From Aulostomus chinensis (lineage: Eukaryota > Chordata > Actinopteri > Syngnathiformes > Aulostomidae), in the NCBI GenBank assembly GCA_037954235.1, contig JBBMOA010000015.1, positions 8,525,001 through 8,589,000 of the forward strand: 64,000 nucleotides of DNA. Direction: 5' to 3'. The translations under genes and the position numbers were made by a program. The number at the start of each line of letters is the position of its first letter. The first letter of the stretch is position 1. Under the pieces are notes generated by a model that had not been told where the DNA came from, searched no databases, and saw only the letters and a program-made list of their open reading frames with translations. Shown here one piece after another: positions 1 through 11,500 of the stretch.

Positions 1-1300
1 AAGATGAACCGAGCCAGAAATAACTCACTGTGGTGTGACTTTTTTTCTCCTTCTCCTACAAAGCACTTAAGCCTTGATCAGGCGCAGGTTTGCACAGAAA
101 CCCAGATTAGGGAATGTGATCATGGATTCGCCGCACAGTCGGCTGAACACAATAACCCTCTCCAAGAAAAATGTAGAAGCGAGACAGAAGAAGAGTAGAG
201 GGGAGAAAAAGGAGATGTGGGGGGAGAGATTGCACCGAGACAGAAGAAGGAAGGCCGGAAGAAAGGTAGGAAGAGGGAGAGTAAAACTGATTCAAGGGTT
301 GAATTAGGTAGGAAGGAGGGAAGGAGATATTGACACAAGGTGAAGGGAGAGTTGGAGAGAGGGAGAAGGAGAGATACAGGTAGCAATGAAGTCAGAAATA
401 CAACTTAGAAAGTGGAGAAATAAGGAAAAGAAAGAGACACTAAAGAAAGAAAGAAAGAATCCCTAATGGCCGACATGTCCGTCTAGATTTAGTTCTCATT
501 TCTAAATTGATCATGTCAAGGTGAGTGCGTCCCCGCCACCCCCAACACTGACACTGAACAGCTGTGACAGCAGGAGCACCCAGGGGACCCACAGCCAGAG
601 GACAAGAGCCACAAGGAGGCTCCTGTGGGGGGGGGGGGGGTTCCTCAATCAGGGAAGTCCAGAAACTGTTGTGTGTGTTTTTAATTCAGTACAAGATTTT
701 GCTGTTTTTTCACTAAACACACTGAGAGCAGAGTTTAACAAACTGAAATCCAAGCCTGGAGACTTACTGCCACCCTCTGTTACACATCTCTGCTCCACCA
801 CCAAGACCAGAGACAGGATGGCTGATTAAAAAAAACAACCTTACTGTGTCAGAATGCAGTACTGGATAGAAATAATGTGGATCTATGGGATTAAAATAAA
901 GTTGCATGCACTTATGATGACATTATAGTCCAGTGAACTCTTGAAAAAATTATTAGAAACTGTTGTTTGTGTAATATTAAACCAAGTTAACAGTCTGGAA
1001 AAAGTAAAAATACATTTAAAGCTACTATCTAACTAATAAATAAGCTGTACACACACACACACAAACACGCACACACAAACAATTTTGTGTTCATGTAGCC
1101 TGTGTGAAAAATTACTTGACAAGAGGACAGCCAAGTGTAAAATGAGAATACATATATGATTCTCAATATCAGTTATTCACATCATGCAAAGTTATTGGAA
1201 TGAATATAGAATTATTAATGAAGAAAATAAATTTGGAATAATGCTGCTGCCAACACAGAGTAAGTCAGGGAGTGGTTAGAGTACATTAGGCCTCGATGAC
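1..1300. other. non-coding flank, purine-rich tract at about 170-460
   Basis: No supported gene. From about 170 to 460 the + strand is almost all A and G, a polypurine tract with GGAAGG, GAAGAAG and GAAAGAAAG runs. A run of 12 or so G occurs near 628-640 and a short interrupted (CA)n near 1048-1080. The short ORFs here have skewed low-complexity composition and no recognisable protein features. Confidence 0.5.
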
Positions 1301-1402
1301 AGCCTGCAGGAAATCATGTAAACCAGGAAGTGAAGTGTTGACGTGCTCCATCAGCCCAGATACTGAGCGAGGGCACACGGGAAAATAACAACGGCAGCGA
1401 CA

Positions 1403-1624
1403 ATGTCGACGGACTCTGCCCCCCTCCACGGGGCTCTGCCTTTGAAGACAGACATGAAAACCGAGCCAGGCCGCAATGGGGCCCCTGAAGGAGGTCCCCT
1501 GGCAGATGCAGCCACTCGCCCTCCCCCCCCCCGTCTGTTCCCACAGGCCCCAGGCCCTGAAGACAGCCCCGAGGCTAATCGACCAGGAGCGCTATACGGA
1601 AGCAGCAGAAGCAGCCAGCGCTGA
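1403..1624 (+). CDS. doubtful short GC-rich ORF, 73 codons
   Basis: I do not recognise this product. An ATG at 1403 in a fair initiation context (GACAATGT) opens a 73-codon ORF rich in Pro, Ala, Gly and Glu. The stretch 1380-1620 is clearly more GC- and CpG-rich than its surroundings. A pyrimidine run ending in CCCACAG near 1546 could be a splice acceptor, so the real structure, if any, may be an exon boundary rather than one ORF. No domain, signal peptide or membrane segment is visible. It could be a first exon of a gene, a fragment, or chance in a GC-rich patch. The codon usage is not convincing enough to decide. Confidence 0.15.
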   Translation: MSTDSAPLHGALPLKTDMKTEPGRNGAPEGGPLADAATRPPPPRLFPQAPGPEDSPEANRPGALYGSSRSSQR

Positions 1625-1856
1625 GCACGTTTGTCTGAGTGTGTACACATCAAGACCAAGAACGAAACAAAGCAGTTGTCATCAGGCCGCTCTGGATAAC
1701 GTAATGATCTGGGATCAGTTTGGCCTTCATGTTTACAAACAACAAACAAAGATCGAAACTCTTCTTGCGGTACAACAAGTGAGCGATGGTCCTGTAGTTA
1801 CCAGCGGGACGCCTGCAGTACATCAGAGCAGGAGGAAGAACAAAGCTGGTGTAACA

Positions 1857-1888
1857 ATGATGATGATGATGATGATGATGAAGATGAT
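1857..1888. repeat. (ATG)n trinucleotide microsatellite
   Basis: About eight GAT/ATG triplets in a row, followed by interrupted units. A reading frame over it gives Met or His runs of no coding meaning. Confidence 0.85.
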
Positions 1889-3014
1889 GGTGCAGTAACA
1901 AGTCTGTGGCCTCCAGGGATCTGAGATCATTTGCATCCTGGGCCAGTGAACATGGGGTCTGGATTGTGGATTAGCTGCCGATCGTTTTCTAATAAAAATA
2001 AAGCCTTATTCTTACATTAATTGAGGAAAAATACACGGATAAAATCCTATTTGTTTCCCTCTGAATCAAACATACCAGCGCTTCTTGTGATGGTTTCTGT
2101 TGATGTGACTTGTTGATTGAACCTGAGTGGGATTAACTCAAATTAGCTCGTTAAACTATAACAGCAACTGTGCAGAACAATCAAGTCATGACCTCGTATC
2201 ATAGAGCGACAAAAGGAGATTTTAAAGGATATCAACCAAGTTTAACTTTGTCTAGAAATCCCAGCCAAGGTCATGAGGTCAGAGTGGTCTTTGCAACAAG
2301 TGGGCGCCTCTCCAAATGTCTGTCTCTAATCTGAAAGCACATTTTACCGATGTTTTCCCATTTCAAGCTCCTCTCCAAATAGAAATAGGTTGGCTCCGTA
2401 CGGTGACGTTCCACCGAGCTCATCAACGGCAGTGGTGGAATTAACCCGAATCTGTTCTGATACTTAAAAAAAAGTAAAACATTTTATCATTGTCATCTTA
2501 AAAAAAAAGAGAGTTATCATCTTCCAACATGAAAAGAAACAGAATGGGGGGTGGTATAATTACTGATTTTACCATAAATTTGGAACCAGTTTTCATGTAT
2601 TCATTGTTTCTGGGGAAGCTGGATGATGCATGTGATGTTGCTTCATGCGCAGTCTTTCATGCTCTGTTTTGTCCTGATTAAAAAAAGCCAATAAAAATTC
2701 TTGGAAAAAAAAAATCTTGCTAATACTTTCATGAGATGATCTCACTACTATTTTCATGCAGGACTTTTATGTGTAATCTTAGTATTTCACAGTACAGTAG
2801 TATTACTGTGTGTACTGCAGTTGTTCCATGTGTTCGTCACTGCAAATGATTAGACTGATTCAAGAGAATGTTAATCCTTCGAAATTCTTCAAGAAAACCA
2901 GTGGAAGGAAGGATTTATGAAGTATCGGGAATATTCCAACAGTTCTATAAAAAGCACTGTTGAAAAAAGGAGAGATTCTTTTTATTTAGTCATGAGAGAG
3001 CCACGGTTCTGTAA

Positions 3015-3017
<3 letters not shown>

Positions 3018-3067
<50 letters not shown>
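3018..3067. repeat. (CA)n microsatellite
   Basis: Uninterrupted AC dinucleotides for about 50 bp. Confidence 0.95.
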
Positions 3068-3069
<2 letters not shown>

Positions 3070-5370
3070 TGAGCTGCACACAGGACCTAACCACCACCAA
3101 GAGCAAGCCTCCCCATAGCTCTCACATTGCATCAAGTCACTGAGTGACGGGTACATTGTCCAAGGCAAGAGGGAGAAGAGTGGTGAAACGTGTTCCTCTC
3201 AGAGAGCTCCCGCACCGCTCCGCCACAGCCAGGCGGAGAGCAGCTACACACATGTAGTTCTGGGCCGCCCCCATTGGTTGAGTGCACTCCGCCATAACAA
3301 GCTTCTTTAGAGGTTGTGTGTGGGCTGAATGATTTACAGATCCATTAATATTTAAGCAATAATTTGAACTTTTAAACATTCGCTATTTCAAAATATCACA
3401 AACATAAACGACAAAAGTACCTAAATAGCTGGTTTGAGGCAGAATGTGAACTGCAATGACTGCACTGAGCTGAAACTGCTGGAGGTGCTCAGGGTGTACA
3501 CAGGTAGCGCTGGACTGTGACCTGAATCGTCCCCACGTTAAAGTCTGACTGGGATCCTTTGTTGTGTTTCTTTCTCCCTCATTTCTTGTCATGCCCTCTG
3601 TGATAAAGTCATAAAAAAGCTAGAGATGAGGTATCGGATGGGAGGAATATCAGAATATTGCAATTGTATACTGATACTGACATCATGAGCTCAGGTATTG
3701 GACTGATGGCGCCTGTCCACACACCCACACAGATTCTGTCCTGGAGCTGGACTATGACCCCGATCCATGTGCGTCTCAAATAAATTACTTCAGTGTTATG
3801 CATTTGTGCATATTTTTCCTCGTCTTATTCAGTCGTGCTGAAATTCTTAAACAAAAATGCCAAAAACAATAATAGTGATAATATTCTAAAGAAAAAAAAG
3901 ACCTCAGGCATGAGAACCAGCAGACGTTTATCAAATCAATCAGTGCATCTCTTCAAAAAAAAATGCCCCCAAAACGATGTGGATACCACATAAAGAAACA
4001 AACCAGATAGCAACTGCATGGATCAACTCTGAGCCAACCAGTTCAACTAGATAATAGTCACCACATGCAATAAAATCAAAGGAGTAGAAAGAACTTAAAT
4101 CGGAACTCCGATCACATTTACAGAAACAAAAGAACTCCATCGGACCCTGCAGTTGAAACTGTAAGAAGATGACCACATCATATGAGTTGGTTCACTTTTA
4201 ATTCTTCAAAAGTGTCTCTGAGTAATAGATAATCTCATATTTAAAGATGGTGAACTTTAGGAAGTAGAGTGTCAGCAATGATTCCTTTTTTTAGTAAAAT
4301 AATCATGTTAATACCCGTATTACAAAAGATTATTGTGTCCGTAAAGCATTTGCAAATATATTGCTTTTGCTTTTTTTGTTACCTGATAAATTATGCACTT
4401 CACTTCAGGTTTCACAATGACCACTAGGGGGCCCTACAAGCACCTACACCTGACAGCTTGATTTTATTTTTGCATGAAGTTTCCAACTCTAATTCTCCAA
4501 ACCGGATTTTCGAACGATTTGAATTGTTGTTTGAAGAAAAAAATCAATAAAGAAATACGTATCTAGTCAAAAGAATATCGCTTGAAATTATTAAGATGTT
4601 AAAATCCAGATTTGACATGAAGCATCTGTATCATCACCTGGTTACAAAGATAAATGCATATTGCAAAATTACCAGATAACAGTTGACAGTAAATGGGTGT
4701 TTATCAGTGCCTCAAGGCCAGTGTGGGGTTTTTCACAGCTGATAACTTTGTGATAATGCCACAGAGATAAATATGAAATCATGATGGAGTTTGCAATTTT
4801 GCATATTCGAAGGCGTATTTGCCCAGCCGGATCCCAAGTGTGAATTACAAGACTAAAATATGTCCAAATTAACAAATAAGAGCTGCATTTCTGACTAGAT
4901 CTTTGTTAGACGCTAACAAACTTAGACAAACAACAGACCTCAATCCATCTGATCTTAGTACACCTCAAACACAAAGGAGATAAAGGGGAAGTGTGTGTGA
5001 CTAAATATGATAGTTGTCATAACATGCTATCATATTTTCATCAGGAGTTAAACAGGGTGATGGATGGGTGTTGAAAGATGGTGCCTCACGAAGGCTTGCT
5101 GAGGTCGTTTTGGGTTGGAGCGAGGCAGCCGGCAGTGAACCAGTTGAACAGTCTTACGGAGGGTTTGGAGAATCACACTTACACTTGTTTCTTTTTTTTG
5201 GATCTTTTTTTCTTTTTGGTATGACTATCCAATGAGGTCTTACATGGTCTGGGCACGATACCGAAAAAGAGAACTGTAACACTAAGCCAGGGCACCATAA
5301 AGCATTTTCATATTTGTATTTTTGCACCATGTAATTCACTGTTTAGATGAGTGATGGAATCACCTTCAAT

Positions 5371-5375
<5 letters not shown>
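3068..5375. other. non-coding interval, no gene seen
   Basis: AT-rich sequence with stop codons in all frames apart from short chance ORFs. The one notable site is the CTCF-like motif at 4418. There is no sign of KIF3A, the usual neighbour on this side of the cytokine genes in mammals; it may lie beyond the left end of the window. Confidence 0.5.
4418..4436 (+). promoter_or_regulatory. CTCF-like binding motif
   Basis: The sequence TGACCACTAGGGGGCCCTA differs from the classical CTCF core consensus (TGGCCACCAGGGGGCGCTA) at three positions and keeps the invariant AGGGGGC block. It lies about 1.2 kb beyond the likely il4/13 poly(A) site, where an insulator would make sense. The match is seen; occupancy is inference. 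Confidence 0.5.

Positions 5376-5430
<55 letters not shown>
5376..5430. repeat. (CA)n microsatellite
   Basis: About 27 uninterrupted CA units just downstream of the cytokine gene. Confidence 0.95.
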
Positions 5431-5434
<4 letters not shown>

Positions 5435-5592
5435 ATGGTAGACATCTCTATAGAGGCAGTCATTCAGAAGGAGAGTTGGTGATTTTCAAAAACAATACTA
5501 AATCTCCACCAAAAGATTAAAAAAACGAAGCTGCATTTCCAAAGTGTTGCTTAGACAACATGCTGAACACAACAGACTCACGGGCAAAAGGG

Positions 5593-5598
5593 TTTATT
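5593..5598 (-). terminator. candidate poly(A) signal of the cytokine gene
   Basis: AATAAA on the minus strand, about 365 bases after the stop codon of the interleukin-4/13-like gene. Several ATTTA pentamers lie between the stop and this signal, which fits a cytokine 3' UTR. Confidence 0.5.
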
Positions 5599-5961
5599 TT
5601 CATCTAAACGGACATGTCACACCATAACAAATAAATATGTCATTATATATTAAAACATTAAGTTATGTTAAATACAGTGAAAAGTAATAAATATGTAGCT
5701 GAATTGGAATGCACTCAAAAGTGGCTTATAGAAATTTGCAATTGGACTAAATATTTGCTACTGTGGTGATGAAAAATACCAGAGAGAAGTTTCACTGTAG
5801 TTAATACAGTAAATTTAAATAACAATACAGTAAATGATAATCATCATTAAGATTACCGAGGAAAAAAAAATACACGAGAAAAATGAATCATCCATATATC
5901 CCCTGATAAAATGCCCTTTTGTTGTATTGTAAACTTCTCGTTGATGGAAATGCTTCAAGGA
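5599..5961 (-). promoter_or_regulatory. AU-rich 3' UTR of the interleukin-4/13-like gene
   Basis: Read on the minus strand, this stretch between the stop codon and AATAAA contains several ATTTA motifs, for instance opposite the TAAAT strings near 5627, 5670, 5686, 5747, 5812, 5819 and 5833. Such AU-rich elements give short half-lives to many cytokine mRNAs. The motifs are seen; mRNA instability here is inference. Confidence 0.45.
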
Positions 5962-7175
5962 TCAGTTACTCAAGCTATCCGGCGTCTTGTGTGACAGCTG
6001 GATCGCAGGTCTGGAGGGTACCGGGGTGCTTGTGGAGCCCCCGTTGAAGATGCTGTAGCGGATACAGTGGAGGAGGTGTTGAAGAAGTTTGGGCATTTTA
6101 ATTTGGACGCCTGTAGAGTTCATCTTCTCTAGCGCCTGTTCACATTTATACTGAAAGAAAAAACAAACAAAAAAACAGGCATTTGACTGGCTGAGTGATT
6201 TTCATGCGGGTTCCTCGAGTGCCATTTTACTTTGTTGACACATTCGCTTTGGAAGAAACGCTTGAACTGCTACTTACTTCTTTCTTGTCGATGAACAACT
6301 TCAGGGTTCTCGCAACCTCCATTTTCTTTGTATTGGTGTGTTTTGGTTCAACCAGGATCTTATGCACTTGACAGAAGAACCTTTCCTGGAGGAAACATCG
6401 TCAAGAGTCAGTCAGCCAGAAAAGAATATTTCCTTCATAAGATGCAGAGTGGTTATTGTTGCTATTTCTTATTGCTACTTGTCTCCTTCAGTTACAATGG
6501 CAATACTAGAGATCCACACTGGATTGCAGATATCTGACCACTCTCAATATTTGTTATATTTGATTTTCACATTTTGCACATAGAGAAAAACAAGTAAAGA
6601 CTGTAAATTTGGGATATTCTTCTATATTTTTAACACTTTGAAAAGCCTGTAGATCATACATCTAATGTTTCCTCAACACTGATGAAGAAGAGCAAAACTG
6701 GACAGATTACATAAATGTGTAAATAAATATTGACCACCAGAGTGTTTCTGACCAATGATACGATCTTGCACATCTAAAGAGTGAAGAGAAACACCACACT
6801 AGCGCTACTGGCTAAGTGTGAAAGTCAGCACAGAAGTAGGAGCAACAATGTGTGAAGTCATCCTCACCCCACACTGGTTGCTGCCCTCAGCCAGAAGTGT
6901 CACATCCTCCATCCAGGATCCATCCTTCAACATTCGACAGATGTGATCATTTACTTCCAAGACTTGAGTTTGTTTGATCCTAACATATGGATAAAAGAAT
7001 CGGTTGTTCCTGTGAAATGAGCTCTTACCGTGGAGAGAGATTCATTGTGTTTCTGAATCAGGTCAATGATGCTTCTGAGATGATCTTCAGGCTTCACGGT
7101 GGCGCTGAAGGTGATGGGAACGGCCAGCAGAGGCACAGCAGACACCAGCAGGATCAGCATCAGCATCATCTTCAT
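5962..7175 (-). CDS. il4/13a: interleukin-4/13-like cytokine, 4 exons
   Basis: Four coding exons on the minus strand, all in phase 0: 7029-7175, 6868-6924, 6278-6385 and 5962-6150, giving 166 codons plus stop. Residues 1-20 form a Met/Leu-rich signal peptide. The mature part has four cysteines (C67, C73, C107, C133) and N-glycosylation sequons at N44 and N115. Exon 3 opens with ERFFCQVHKIL and exon 4 with YKCEQ, the Cys-bearing helices typical of the IL-4/IL-13 family. The 57-bp second exon matches the very short second exon of IL-4 genes. The gene lies directly downstream of rad50 on the same strand, as IL13 and IL4 do in mammals. The product would be a secreted type-2 cytokine acting through JAK/STAT receptors. 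The weakest point is the exon 2 acceptor at 6925, chosen because it alone keeps the frame. The a/b paralogue is assigned by the rad50 linkage. Confidence 0.82.
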
Positions 7176-7269
7176 GGCTGGAATTTGTTTCTACTTCCAA
7201 CAGAGGCTCTTGAATAATTGCTCAATTGTCAGTGTGTAGCACACTATGAGCTCTTGTTTCACAACTCAA

Positions 7270-7277
7270 TATTTATA
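7270..7277 (-). promoter_or_regulatory. TATA box of the cytokine gene
   Basis: TATAAATA on the minus strand, 95-102 bases upstream of the start codon, would place transcription start near 7240-7245 and a 5' UTR of about 65-70 bases. There is no other TATA-like sequence nearer the ATG. Confidence 0.6.
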
Positions 7278-7291
7278 CATGCTTTACCCCA

Positions 7292-7301
7292 CGTTTTTCC
7301 A
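7292..7301 (-). promoter_or_regulatory. NFAT-like core upstream of the TATA box
   Basis: The minus strand reads TGGAAAAACG. GGAAA is the NFAT core, and NFAT sites close to the TATA box are a hallmark of mammalian IL4 promoters. A five-base core is common by chance, so this rests on position. Confidence 0.3.
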
Positions 7302-8337
7302 CCTCGTCATGAGAAGAAAAAAAAACTCCCCCCAAAAAACAAACTAAACCCAAAAACCTAAAATGACTCTGCTGCGTGCAGGAGATAAGATTTTCGTGAT
7401 TAAACTGTGGCTGATGAGAAACTTCAACAGAATGAGATATGTTTCTTTGAACTGCAGAACTGTAGTGAGGGTTACCATCCAGAAAAAGAAATAAGCCACC
7501 AGCTGAGTTACTGCTTCCATCAGGCAGTCCAGTTGCCTTTCCATCCACTGCTTCTTTTGCAGCCAAATAAAGTGTCACGACTCCACTCATCCGCCAGGCA
7601 AAATGTCGTGAAATCCCTGAGATATTGAATTTTAGGAGGGTTGGATGAATGCGCCGCCTGAAGTATCAACATGGAAACATCAAACTTCCGGAATAATCCC
7701 TGACCTCTATGACACGACAGATATACATGAGCGAGAAATCATAGTTTCTGTGCTTCAGAATGATTTTAATGACAAAACTTGAGCTTGAGCCAAAGTGAAA
7801 AATTTAAACATGCAGACAGAACAGCTCTTGTAAACTGCAGTGCAACCTTCATCTTTACAGAAAAAACATTCACGTCTGGTGCTAATTTTGGCCAACACAT
7901 GGAATCTGAAGTGCATTTTACTGTCAAAAGAAGAACGTACACACCCAGGTTAGCCCTCTTCACTCCAAAATAACTGCTATGTATGAACGCTACTTCACAC
8001 TCATTCGGTGCTCAACTTTCTGTGTCAGTGTGCGCTCAGTGTCTGGTTTATGACTTTGAGACTCTGCAAATAGCAGTGCTAGAACACAGCTAGCAGAGAT
8101 ATGAACATCCGAAGAACTACTACACAGGAGTTAAATAAGCAGGTGCACTCAGGGGCTACTGAATGGAGCCACTCTATCAAGTCTTGTTAGTGGGAGGGAT
8201 CAATGACTTCCTTTGGGGAAAATAATGTCTTTAGTGCTGGACAGAGACTCAGGACGCTCAGGACTTGGGTTCAGCAGATTCAGTGCTATGCAGGTCACTT
8301 AGTTTCCCAACGTAAATTTCCCTCAGGTTTCAAAGGT
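7302..8337. other. intergenic spacer between rad50 3' end and il4/13 promoter
   Basis: About 1 kb between the rad50 poly(A) signal and the cytokine TATA box. It probably holds proximal il4/13 regulatory sequence. Short ORFs on both strands show no protein features. Confidence 0.5.
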
Positions 8338-8343
8338 TTTATT
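8338..8343 (-). terminator. rad50 poly(A) signal
   Basis: AATAAA on the minus strand 28 bases after the rad50 stop codon, giving a very short 3' UTR. Confidence 0.6.
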
Positions 8344-8370
8344 ATTATAAATGTTTAGAATGATGCAAAT

Positions 8371-8557
8371 TCAGTGTAGGTAGGAGGAGAGGGAGTTGAT
8401 GCTGCACTTGGTGATCTCAGAGTTCTGTTCCTGGTTCTTGCGGATACGGTAGAAGTGCTCGACGTAGCTGGAGCGTCCCAACAGCTCCACAAAGTCCTCG
8501 TCGTGGGTGATAACCAGCAGCTGGAAGTTGCGCTGGCGAGAGCGACTTTTGATAATC
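8371..8557 (-). CDS. rad50: rad50 last coding exon, switch-histidine exon
   Basis: Encodes the last 61 full codons and the stop, with LLVITHDEDF carrying the conserved switch (H-loop) histidine of ABC/SMC ATPases. The acceptor CCCCAG precedes base 8557. It enters in phase 2, which forces the weak donor of the previous exon. Confidence 0.93.
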
Positions 8558-11500
8558 CTGGGGAGAGAAGTAGGAGGAAACACAATTGATTGTAAGATTG
8601 ATCTTTTCTATCCAATCCGTTACAAAAAACAGTTTTGTTGAGTGATTCAAGTGGTAAAACATTCTCAACTCCCAAAGTGGGGCTGGAGCCCCCCCCTCCT
8701 CGGGGAGGTCGCATCACGGTCTCCAGAATGTTAAAAGGATCGTCCACTCAAAAATGATAATTCAGTCATCATCTACTCATGCCGATGGAAGTTGTTTGGT
8801 AGTTTTATAGCCCAAAAAACATGTTTCAATCTCACAAAAACACAGCGCCAATGCTGTTTCTCAATTCTTCTCAGTACTTTCAGGCTTCAGGACACCTGGA
8901 TCACTTGAGTATCGAGGCATTTTATGGTTTTAGGATGTATTCTTTTCCAAAAATTGGTCACAGTTGGCTTTCATTCTACAACCCCACAGCTAGATGCTGC
9001 TATATTCCACCCACACACACGGACACACTTTGGTGTGTCAAAGTTGGTGGTAAGGTTAAGATGACTTGTATGTTTAGAGAAGAGGTGTGTAGTTGTCATT
9101 TGCTGTGCTTGTGCGTGTACGGACTCCACGAGGGCATGAGCCAGTGACTCGATGTTCTCTCGGTCCAGGTTGGTGGTGGGCTCATCCAGGGCCAGGATCC
9201 CACAGTTAAGACAGAAGGTCTCTGCCAAAGCCAGACGAATGATCAGGGATGCCAACACCTAGACGGCAAAACCACATGTGGGAAGATGGAAAGAATCAAT
9301 CAAATGCAGTCCACACTACTACATGAACCCAGGAGTGATACTGTCAGGGCCGAATGTTTCCTGGTACCTTCTGACCGGCACTGCAGCGCCCTCTCATATC
9401 CAAAGCCGTGTCTCCTTTCACCATCACCACTCTGTAGTTGTATACCCTTCGCTTCACTCCAGCGGACGAGTTCTCATCCATGTCGGACCTGATTTCCACA
9501 TACTCGATGTCTGGAGAGACGGAGGAGGAGGAGGGATGAGGGAGGATGACTTTGTGCAACATTTTTTCTTAAAGCGAAGACTCACCTTGACCCCTGTAGG
9601 TGCTGCGCCAGAGGTCTCTGATAATCTTGTTGATCTCATTCATCTTAATGCTGTGGAATTTCATGATGGTTCTGAGACAAACACAAAGGTAACAGAGCTG
9701 TTCACGCTGGAGTGGGGTTACTATAATCCCTTTGCCAAAACGACGACATCTAACATCATGCTTTCATTTTGACAATGAAAAACATGAAATTTGTGCTGGG
9801 CAATGAGACTTTAAAATATCACAATTATTTCAAACTCAATTATGATTACTAGAGAAACAATTATTGGGTTCATTAGTTTATATGTCCTGGATAAATGATT
9901 TCAAATAATGACCTTAAAAAGACCTTCACCTCCAAACTAGGATCTTTAAAAGGATTTCAACAATTAAAAAAAAAAAGAAAAAAAAAAGAAGGTAGTTCAG
10001 TGACTGAGTCCTGGTATGATCACGTTTAATACAGAACAGCATATAAATGAGCAACTTCTACCTCATGGTGGCATTTCAACAGACACAGGGGAAGAGGGTA
10101 GCACGAGTGGGTGCCGGTTTCTACCGGGGGATCAACAATGAACACATGCAGAGCTCAGTGCTGCACAGAATGCATGCATGCACGCATGCACCAAAGGCAT
10201 TTAACCCAACTCAAAGACACACAAATGTAGAAACATGTGATGCGACACTGACAGCAGACCACAGGCTGTTTCCTAAGACTGTGAGACAGCCTCTTCTGTG
10301 TCCTTTCAAGACATCAAAGACACATGTAGATATAAAAGATATGAAGGCAGCTTTACTGGCTGTTGCTTTCCTGCATACCAAGAAGCTTTATGTGTATAAT
10401 CTAGCAAATTGATGAGAAGATCTAATGTGGCTTTGAAAACACTAGAGTGATAACAATAAAACTGACTGCACATCCAGGGAGGCCCATATATGGTGGATCA
10501 ACAGGACTACAGCCATGCTTATCCCTCCATCTGACCTAATGCATTATTGCTTATTCAACAGAAAGAAGTCATGTACATGACTTCCTATTGCAAATACGAA
10601 AGAACCAAATATTTGACACGAGTCAATCGGAAGTTGACTAGAGTGATAGTAAGTCTGATATTCAACAAACTGCTGCTTCTCAAAGGTGTTTTATATTGAA
10701 TGGAGCATTACTTCACCTTTTTAACACTGCTCAACACTTTAATGTTAATGAGAGAAGTTAGGCAAAGCAGATAAGTACATGGTGCTGGATTCAGGGTCAA
10801 GTAGTGTCGTAAATATATTGATGTGATATCAATTTGTGATATGAGACCAGATGCTTTCTTTCTTGATATTGTTATGTCATTATATGGTTTAACGTATGGT
10901 CTTGGTTTTAAAGGCTGCTGTACAATAAGGTGATGTCAGTTGTTTGGTTGTTTTTTTTGAACACTGCAGATTATTCTAGCTGCCTCTACCTACTTAGCCA
11001 CATTACTGATGATTATCTATCAACAGTCCCATTGTGTTCTTGTTCTGTGAGACCGACAGTCATCTCTGCGACATCGTCACAATATCCATCCATCCATCCA
11101 TTTTCTACTGCTTATCCTGTTAAGGGTCGTGGGGGGGGGGCTGGAGCCTATCCCAGCAGTCTTCAGGTGAGAGGCGGGGTTCAACCTGGACGGGTCACCA
11201 GTCCATCGCAGGGCCAACACATAGAGACAGACAACCATTCACTCTCACACCTTCGGTCAATTTAGATCCGATTACCTAGCCGTCACAATATCGATGGTAT
11301 GAAATACTGTGATATTTGATGTTGTTCATATCACCCAGCCGCAGTTCAACATAACCGATTGGTTTTATGCCGCGTGTCTGAATTTTTTATTCCATTTCTA
11401 TTCTTTTTCGAGGTGATGCTGAAGCAAGACGGCTCACAGCTTGACTACCGTCACAATCAGCAAACGCTGGTGACATTCAACGTGATTAATGTACACAGTA

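Noticed and set aside
1..5375. KIF3A, the expected neighbour of the cytokine genes
   Set aside because: No kinesin motor or coiled-coil exon could be recognised on either strand.
9278..9772. 164-codon plus-strand ORF
   Set aside because: It lies antisense over rad50 exons 24 and 25, whose minus-strand reading is clearly the coding one.
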